From positions 41,808,001 to 41,872,000 of the forward strand of contig NC_057831.1 in the NCBI RefSeq assembly GCF_910594005.1: a stretch of DNA of 64,000 bases, read 5' to 3'. This DNA is from Cervus elaphus (Eukaryota > Chordata > Mammalia > Artiodactyla > Cervidae). Positions 56,875 to 64,000 of this stretch are shown one piece after another. Made by a program: the position numbers and the translations under genes. Each line of letters starts with the position of its first letter. Positions within the stretch are counted from its first letter, which is position 1. The notes under the pieces were generated by a model. That model saw only the letters and a list, made by a program, of their open reading frames with translations, was not told the DNA's origin and ran no database searches.

Positions 56875-58728
56875 ATTAGCTGAGAAAATACGAGAAGCTA
56901 AAGGCAAAGGAAAAAATGAAAGATATACCCACCTGAATGCAGAGTTCCAAAGAAGAACAAGGAGATATGAGAAAGCCTTCCTCCGTGATCAATGCAAAGA
57001 AATAGAGGAAAACAACAGAATGGGAAAGACTAGAGATCTCTTCAAGAAAATTAGAGAAACCAAGGGAAAATTTCACGTGAATATGGGCACAATAAAGGAC
57101 AGAAATGGTATGGGCCTAATAGAAGCAGAAGATATTAAGAAGAGCTGGTAACAATCCACAGAAGAACTACACAAAAAAAGATCTTCACAACCCAGATAAT
57201 CATGATGGTGTGATCACTCACCTAGAGTCAGACATCATGGAATGCAAAGACAAGTGGGCCTTAGGAAGCATCACTACAAAGCTAGTGGAGGAGATGGAAT
57301 TGCAGTTGAGCTATTTCAAATCCTAAAAGATGATGCTGTGAAAGTGCTGCACTCAATATGTCAGCAAATTTGGAAAACTCAGCAGTGGCCACAGTACTGG
57401 AAAAGATCAGTTTTCATTTCCAAAGAAAGGCAATGCCAAAGAATATTCAAGCTACCACACAACTGTACTCATCTCGCATGCTAGCAAAATAATGTTCAAA
57501 ATTCTCCAAGCCAGGCTTCAACAGTATGTGCACCAAGAACTTCCAGATGTCCAAGCTGGATTTAGAAAAGGCAGAGAAACCAGAGATCAAGTTGCCAACG
57601 TCTATCGGATCATCAAAAAAGCAAGAGAGTTCCAGAAAAACATCTACTTCTGTTTAATGACTACGCCAAAGCCTTTAACTGTGTGGATCACAACAAACTG
57701 TGGAAAATTCTTAAAGACTTGGAAACACCAGCCCATCTGACCTGCCTCTTGAGAAATGTGTATGCAGGTCAAGAAGCAACAGTTAGAACCAGACATGGAA
57801 CAATAGACTGGTTCCAAATTGGGAAAGGATAATGTCAAGGCTGTATATTGTCACCCTACTTATTTAACTTATATGCAGAGTACATCATGAGAAACACTGG
57901 GCTGGATGAAGCACAAGCTGGAATCAAGATTGCCAGGAGAAATATCAATAACCTCAGATATGCAGATGACACCACCCTTATGGCAGAAAGTGAAGAAGAA
58001 CTAAAGAGCCTCTTGATGAAAATGAAAGAGGAGTGTGAAAAAGGTGGCTTAAACTCAACATTCAAAAAACTAAGATCATGGCATCTGGCCCCATCTCTTC
58101 ATGGCAAATAGATGGGGGAACAATGGAAACAGTGACAGACTGTATTTTCTTAGGCTCCAAATCACTGCAGATGGTGTCTGCAACCATGTAATTAAAAGAC
58201 ACTTGCTTCCTGGAAGAAAGCTATTAAAAACCTAGACAGCATACTAAACCCCAGAGACATTACCAACAAAGATCCACCTAGTCAGAGCTATGGTTTTTTC
58301 AGTAGTCATGTATGGATGTAAGAGTTGGACCATAAAGAAAGTTGAATGCCAAAGAATCAATGCTTTTGAACTGTGGTATTGGAGAAGATTCTTGAGGGTC
58401 CCCTGGACTGCATGAAAATCAACCAGTCAATCCTAAAGGAAATCAGTCCTGAATATTCATTGGAAAGACTGATGCTGAAGCTGAAGCTCCATACTCTGGC
58501 GCCTGATGTGAAGTATTGACTCATTGGGAAAGACCCTGATGCTGGGAAAGATTGAAGGCAGGAGGAGACGGGAATGACAGAGGATGAGATGGTGGGATGG
58601 AATCACCGACTCGATGGACATGAGCTTGAGCAGGCTCTGGGAGTTGATGATAGACAGGGAAGCCTGGCATGCTGCAGTCCATGGGGTCACAAACAGTTGG
58701 ACGCAACTGAGCAACTGAACTTAACTGA
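56875..58728 (+). mobile_element. BovB LINE, 5'-truncated (1.85 kb)
   Basis: From the lysine-rich linker ('gagaagctaaaggcaaagg') to the 3' end ('gttggacgcaactgagcaactgaac'). Its edges are set by an 8-bp TSD in an L2 relic. The endonuclease is absent. Confidence 0.95.
56880..58111 (+). pseudogene. Broken BovB polymerase ORF
   Basis: Frames 56855-57151, 57242-57484, 57492-57740 and 57848-58111 cover linker and RT. Block 'DVQAGFRKGRETRDQVANV' is clear. Near 57652 one base is missing just before motif A, so it reads out of frame. An in-frame TAA lies at about 57829-57831 before motif B, whose rest is 'SPYLFNLY'. YADD (57959-57970) is intact. The polymerase cannot be made in one piece. Confidence 0.9.
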
Positions 58729-58850
58729 ACTGCTTCCAAGCCTTCAGGTCAGGTGTCATCACTGTAAGGAGTCCTGCCCTCAAGCTCCCCAATAAGGTCA
58801 TAGTCCCCCACAATGGCTTCCTAGTCAGCATGACCATTCTTTTAGTACGA

Positions 58851-59464
58851 CCGGGTCTCCATCATTATACCATAAATGAGGGTCAACATGCAATCATACA
58901 CAATGCAGGGTCATATCAGTATGAAGTGAGCAAAAAATAATATTAATACTTTTTTATTCCTGTGTACGGTCACAGAATGCAGGAAAAAATCAACTGTGAA
59001 AGGCATATATTAAGAGTATCAAGTAAACTTAACTGAGAGTCTAAATCGGACATGAGCTATCAGGTCCTAAAGAGATCCCCCTTCACTAAGAAATTAAGGC
59101 CTGAGAATTGAGATCAGAGAATAAAGACTGGGCAAAGCATAAATGTCAACGGTGTTGTACCTCATCCCACGTTATTTCCAAGTTTGTGCATTGAGGTGGG
59201 GGGCATGTTTCCCTGAGTTTTATTCCTCATAAACTCTAGTTTACAAAGCACCCAGGTTGATGTCCATCTCCCCACTGGACTTCAAACTTCATGAAGGCTG
59301 AATTTTGTATTACATAAGGTAAATGCTCAGTAATTAGTGGAAATGAAAAGAAAAGGGGACCATAAAAGTACTTTATGATGGGGGAAAAAAGAGAACCAGA
59401 CACATAGAAATGGAATAGTTTTCTATTAAGTTTACAATAACCTCCAAAGTCCTTGATAAACCCT
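58851..59464. other. No recognised gene
   Basis: No repeat or coding signal that I can support. Confidence 0.4.
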
Positions 59465-59885
59465 ATGAGGTGCCATATGATCCTACCCCATCTCCAACCT
59501 CATATCACCCTCTCCCTCCCTTGCCATCCTTTAAGTAAACTTCTCTAAGTTCCTCAGTCACACCAAATTTCCTCTGCCTAGAACTTTGCTCGGCTAACTC
59601 CTCACCTTTCTCATGTTGGCTTGAATGTCATCTCCTGAGAGCAATCCCATCTGAACAGCCTATCTAAGGCTGATCCGATCCCCTTCCAATTCAGTTCCTT
59701 TCTCCTGCTTGTTTATTTCATAGACTTCCTACAAGGCTGATGTGTTGCTTCATAATTTGCTTTGTTTCTCAGGCCTTGCCTCTTTCCCTACAGAAGTCAC
59801 ATGAAGGCTGACCCCTGGATTTCTAACTACTATTACAATGTCTTGCCCAGAGTAGGTACTTAATAAATATCTGGTGAATACAGAA
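59465..59885 (+). repeat. L2 LINE 3' end relic
   Basis: 'cctctgcctagaactttgctcggc', 'gaatgtcatctcctgagagcaatcccatctgaac', 'tttatttcatagacttcc' and 'gcccagagtaggtacttaataaatatctggtgaat' follow the L2 3' UTR in order. Confidence 0.8.
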
Positions 59886-61769
59886 ATGAAGATGACAGCA
59901 CTCCAAGAGCTTAAGCCAGTGGGAGGGCACAGAGCCTCCAGGAGGAACTCAGAGGAACTACAGCATTCCCTGCAACACGCTGCCCAGATGCCAATCCATC
60001 CCACCCCAGAGGAGGAAGCATGGCTAAGATGTGGTCACATCTTCCCAATGACCAGCAGAGCAGACAGCTCCACCCTCAACATCAGTGCAACTGTGTCACC
60101 TGTGAGGTCCACATGACATCAGCTTACATTCAAAACTAACTCTCAAAAAATAACTTATAAAGAGCAAAACATACACGTGACATGTAGAAGACTGTCTTGT
60201 TTCAAGTGTCTTAAATGTTTTCTCATGAAAATTTGAATCTCTTCAAGATTATCTAAAAATCAAGCCAGAGAAGGCTGGATGCTTCTACAGATTAAGTATC
60301 CCTAGTTTCATCAGAGAGTTAAATATATCTTATTCAGGAGCTGTTTGTGAAGCCCCAGAGATGCCCCCCAAATTCATTCTGAAATTACAGATTTTATTTC
60401 TGAAAACAACCATGATTAAGCATGACATCTACAGATGCCTGCTCTTCAGTAAAGCTGCAATTTGGGAAAAATGAAAGCCATAAGGAACTAAATTATGTAA
60501 GGGAGGCTTTTCATTAGTCTCTAATCTAGTTCACTCTGAGTTAAGAGGCAAATGAAATTTGATTATCCAGCCAGTTACTTTACAGCTTCAGTGTTTAATA
60601 TACTTTTCCTCAGAAGATTGAAAAAGTCATATGAACTATTATTACATGTAGATTTGAACTTGACTGTTTTTTTTTAAAGCTCATTCATTAAGTGATTAGT
60701 GTTTATAAAGAGCAGAAGCCCTTCGTTTGCTATGATTTACCCTTGCTTGGCCAGTGAGATGCCTTAATTAAAGACTACCTAAAATCTGCTCTCCATTAAA
60801 AAAAAAAAAAAATCTATTCAAAATAAAAGTGAAAAGCAACTTTATTACTTATTGACTGCTTAGAGCTTTCTTAGTTCATGCAATAAGTTGACAGCTTTGA
60901 CTAAACAAAAAACTGATTTGAAGGAAAAAAAGCATCAGTTTTGATATCTTCTCATTGAAAAGGCTTCTTTTCTAATGTAGTTCAAAATATCGTCTCTCCT
61001 AAGGTGTTACTGCTTTTTAAATTAAGATTTAAAACAAGTCAGGCTTATAAAAAGACATCCATTCCCTAACATCTACTGCAAACACTCCTGTACTTGTCAG
61101 TTAGACAAGACACTACTTTTCTTTACACAGGTTGGCAGTTATTTATATAGTCTACAGAATTTTAATGGCGTAAAGGATAAATAGAAAGTCGGTTAGAGGA
61201 TTATCTCATTTTAACTGATGAGTACTTCCTAACATCTCTACCCAAGCAATGAAACCATCTAACCTTTAAAATGAAAGAGAATATTTTTTTATAGCTCCAT
61301 TCCTGAAACCAAGGTGACTTTTGAGGTGGGCTTTCTAAAAGCTTTCCTAAGTTCTGAAAGTTGGTAAGAATCTGGGTGTTGAAACATATCACACACACAC
61401 AGGCACATGCACAGACTACATCTTGAGTGTGGGATTTATACCACATGTATGTCTGCCTGATCCCTGCCTAATATCAAAAGCAATAGTTGGTTTCCTTAGC
61501 AAATGCTCTCTCTCACTGTAGTCTTCCAAATGATGATTCTCTTAACATCTGAAGTTGCATATTTTCCTCTTAACAATTTTACAACCTCTGCAAAGCATCA
61601 ACTCACCCCTAAAGATCTCCTAAAGTACAAAAAGGAGGCAGCGCCATTTCTTTCTCTCTTCTCCACTTATCAGCTGACTTGTGCCGTAACTCCAACGGCA
61701 GCCTTACTTTTGTTACTGTTCATTTGGCACATTCCTGACTTTTCAACACAGTCATGTTTTATGATCTGT
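59886..61769. other. Repeat-poor stretch, no recognised gene
   Basis: From about 60140 to 61500 I recognise no repeat, which is unusual for this window. Frames at 59874-60116 (+) and 61201-61446 (-) look accidental. A short CA run lies at 61390-61401. Part of it may be conserved non-coding sequence; see findings. Confidence 0.4.
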
Positions 61770-62269
61770 ATCAGGGTCCCTACTATGTGCTGGATATTGT
61801 TCTGGATATTGAGGACACAAGGTGATGAGAATATGGTCCCTGAGGTGAAAAGAGATGAAGAGGCAGACAGTCTATGAACAGATGATTTTAGAGAAAGATT
61901 TGTATATCATGCTGTATACATTATATAATATTATATTATGACATAATATGTGTTCCCTTCATCACAAGAAGAAACATTGACTTCTTCTGATAGTCCATGG
62001 TCTGCCTGTCTATTTACCCATTCACATTTTTTAAATTCCCCTCTGAATACCAGGTAGAGAATAGAGAAAACAGAAGTGGGGGCTCTGCAGTGGGCCAGGA
62101 GATGATGGTGACTTAGACCATTCATTCATTCAGCAAAAAGTAATGAACCTATTTATTTCGCCAAGAACTGGACCAGAGATTTGGCACTGAAAAAAGCAAA
62201 GTCTCAGCAATCAAAGAGCCATAATTCTAGTAAGAGAGGTGAAAGATAATAGGAGTGATCAGATAAATG
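61770..62269. other. No certain feature; faint old repeat
   Basis: 'ccctactatgtgctggatattgttctgg' near 61777 recalls a reversed MIR/L2 end. The 124-codon frame at 61503-61877 overlaps it and has no domain that I know. An AT-rich patch lies at 61917-61950. Confidence 0.35.
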
Positions 62270-62760
62270 TCACATGGCAACAAGGGCTACAAAGACAATG
62301 AAGGCAGGTGAAGGACTAGAGTGTCTAGGAGTGTTGACGGGTTATGCTCAGAGTGTAACAGAGGCTTGGAAACTGATCTACATCAGCCTGAAGAGTGAGG
62401 GGGAGGCTTCTCAGAAGAGAAAGCACTTGGGATTAAACTGGATGCAGGAGTAAGAATTAGCCAAATAACATAAGGAGGAAGAAATGGAGGTGGTGGTGGT
62501 GGAAAACCCAGATGTAGGAAAGGTTTAAGGACCTGGATCCTGAAGGCTTGATGGAAAGCTTCCGTGTGGAGAGCAGAGGAAGAGAAGACCAGCTGAGCCA
62601 GAAGCCAGAGCTCACAGCAGAGACCTGGGCAGAGCTAGGGGAGGCCTGAAGCCAGAGGCAGAGCTAGGGGAATGAACTAGAACTCTCATACACTCGGCGT
62701 TGGAGAGGATGCCTGGAGGGAGGCCAGCTATGGTGGTCCATTAGCAAACACTGGGTATGA
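62270..62760 (-). repeat. Possible L2-like relic
   Basis: 'gggggaggcttctcagaagagaaagcac', 'ggagtaagaattagccaaataa' and 'cagaggaagagaagacc' recall the same old repeat suspected at 40770-41190. Family uncertain. Confidence 0.4.
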
Positions 62761-62929
62761 TCCAGGAGTAAGATGCTGGTGACTGAAGATGGTTAAAAAA
62801 AACAGGGTGGATCTGAAAGACGTCATGGGTGTGGAATGGTCAGAATTTGATCACTACTTAGATGTGTGCACCAGGATGGGGGTGAGGAGAGAACACTTCA
62901 GTCTACCACAACATGATAATGCAAAATCC

Positions 62930-63415
62930 TTTAAAATATGCCCTATATGTACTCTCTGACTTCACGATACCAGCATCCCCGCACACCTTGGCATCACCAG
63001 CTTTCTTTCAGCCCTCGAACCTGCCAAGCTCCTTTCCAGCTAGTGGTCCCTGCCCCAGCCACTCCTTCTGCCTGGAACGCTCTCTCTCGGGGTCTTTGCT
63101 GAACCGGCCCTTCTCAGTCAAGCTTCTGCTCACATGTCATTTCCACAGAGAGGGGTTTCCTGATTGTCCTCTGCCAACCTTGACTTCACACATCCATCAC
63201 AATCTTCTCTCTGAAATCAGCTTCCTTTTAAATTATTCATGTGTTAATTTTCTCCGGTTTGTTTATTCACACTTCTGTTTACGTGTTTGTTTATATAATA
63301 GGGCAGAAAGTCCCCACTGAGCTCCACAATATCAGTGGCCTCACCTTCCTGGTCCACACTGTCTCTAGCCCTTGATGGCGCCACCTGTTTGAATGAATGA
63401 GTAAATGAATCAATG
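62930..63415 (+). repeat. L2 LINE 3' end relic
   Basis: 'cactccttctgcctggaacgctctctc', 'cttctgctcacatgtcatttccacagagaggggtttcctgattgtcc' and 'tgaatgaatgagtaaatgaatc' are classic L2 phrases in order. The plus-strand frame 62913-63320 lies within it and is not a gene. Confidence 0.85.
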
Positions 63416-63815
63416 CAAAGTAAAGGAACCGGAAAACAAATTACATACAGAGCTTAAAGCTGAGTGGTAAACCTGCCAGAATAAGAAGGTTCTTGCTTTG
63501 AAAGATACAAACAGAAAATAGACTGAAAGGTACACACATGAAAACAATGCGCAGAACAAAGTTGAGAAAATAAGCCCAGCTGAATCATGAATCCAGGGAC
63601 CAGGAAACTTTTTTTTCTTGTAAAGACCCAGACAATAAGTATTTGGAGCTTTGCAATAGATGTAAAATGGCTATGAGGATGATTTTGCTCGTATAACACA
63701 AAAGCAGTCGTAGACCATACAGAAGCCATTAAGCATGGCTGTGCTCTAGTAAATCTTATTTACAAAAACAGGAAAAAAAAATTGTACAGAGAAGCATGGC
63801 TTCTGACTCCTGCTT
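63416..63815. other. No recognised feature
   Basis: Spacer before the terminal BovB copy. 'cagaggagctttgcaatag'-like phrases near 63640 are not enough to name a repeat. Confidence 0.35.
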
Positions 63816-64000
63816 TCAGTTCAGTTGCTAAGTCATGTCCGACTCTTTGCGACTCCACGGACTGCAGCACACCACGCTTCTCCATTGCACCATCTCCTGG
63901 AGTTTGCTGAAACCCATGTCCATTGAGTCAGTGATGCCATCTAACTATCTCATCCTCTGTCATCCCATTCTCCTCCTGCCTTCAACCTTTCTCAATATCA
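63816..64000 (-). mobile_element. BovB 3' end, cut by the window edge
   Basis: 'ttcagttcagttgctaagtcatgtccgactctttgcgactcc' to 'ctgccttcaacctttctc' is the reversed BovB 3' end. The copy continues past base 64000, so its length is unknown. Confidence 0.93.

Larger units (their letters stand above)
56730..58850 (+). repeat. L2 LINE relic split by BovB
   Basis: 'cttgccccagggcctcccacttgctcttccctccacctggaat' (56730-56874) continues after BovB with 'ccttcaggtcaggtgtcatcactg' (58737 on), the normal L2 order. The junction carries 'actgcttc' at 56867-56874 and 58729-58736. Confidence 0.75.

Noticed and set aside
61503..61877. 124-codon plus-strand frame with hydrophobic stretches
   Set aside because: Its end overlaps a likely MIR/L2 relic and no signal peptide or known membrane protein pattern fits; probably chance.
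62913..63320. 135-codon plus-strand frame
   Set aside because: It lies within an L2 3' UTR relic and shows no protein domain; length alone is not evidence.
1278..64000. Many short direct repeats, at first sight a CRISPR-like array
   Set aside because: Repeats are dispersed SINE and LINE copies in both orientations with no regular spacing; the window is a mammalian genome.

Overview
This window looks like intergenic or deep-intronic nuclear DNA of a ruminant, most likely a bovid (cattle, sheep or goat). The diagnostic signals are about nineteen Bov-tA/Bov-A2 SINEs, which are tRNA-derived and ruminant-specific, nine fragments of the BovB (RTE-type) LINE, and ruminant-type L1 ends. Beneath these lies a layer of shared mammalian relics: MIR, L2, MaLR-type LTRs, a MER5A-like hAT element and Tigger-like mariner elements. 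I see no intact protein-coding gene, no credible exon chain, no intact tRNA or rRNA gene and no CRISPR array. Nearly all long reading frames are retrotransposon relics or chance frames in AT-rich DNA.

Layout. 1-1277: sequence with no recognised repeat, weakly mRNA-like on the minus strand. 1278-3230: BovB (-). 3513-5010: a 196-bp inverted duplication, a perfect 132-bp-period tandem duplication and a Bov-A2 dimer. 5935-6650: MIR, L1 tail and SINE nested in one another. 7133-7640: LTR-like sequence with a 27-bp perfect palindrome. 8973-11156: two SINEs and a Tigger-like element carrying a BovB tail. 11.3-14.4 kb: MIR and two LTR-like blocks. 15013-16306: BovB (+). 16.3-20 kb: AT-rich, few repeats. 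20056-22690: young L1 end, SINEs and an LTR-like block. 25.0-28.3 kb: MIR, L2 and a Tigger-like element with nested SINE and BovB. 29.9-32.3 kb: MIR split by BovB (+). 33734-34350: inverted partner of the 20-kb L1 end. 34.9-37.8 kb: MIR, old L1, hAT relic, BovB tail and SINE. 37.8-42.1 kb: mostly unrecognised sequence with a MIR, an old L1 and an L2-like block. 42138-46605: internally deleted L1 hosting four SINEs. 48.5-50 kb: two SINEs. 51.2-53.9 kb: MIR, MER5A-like element with a nested solo LTR and SINE. 54.5-55.9 kb: two MaLR-type LTRs with a BovB tail between them. 56.7-58.9 kb: L2 split by BovB (+). 59-63.4 kb: L2 relics and repeat-poor DNA. 63816-64000: BovB (-) running off the end.

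The elements do not work together as a pathway. What can be read is their order of insertion, because many insertions keep target-site duplications (TSDs). Mammalian relics (MIR, L2, MER5A, Tigger) are the hosts, BovB, L1 and LTRs the next layer, and Bov-tA SINEs usually the last. BovB and L1 reverse-transcriptase frames are broken in every copy, so no autonomous element is present. I found no convincing undescribed biological system. The observations most worth checking are the perfect tandem duplication at 3638-3900, the inverted duplication around it, the 27-bp palindrome at 7229-7255, the deleted L1 with a fold-back junction at 43233-43265, and three 'tail-only' insertions.
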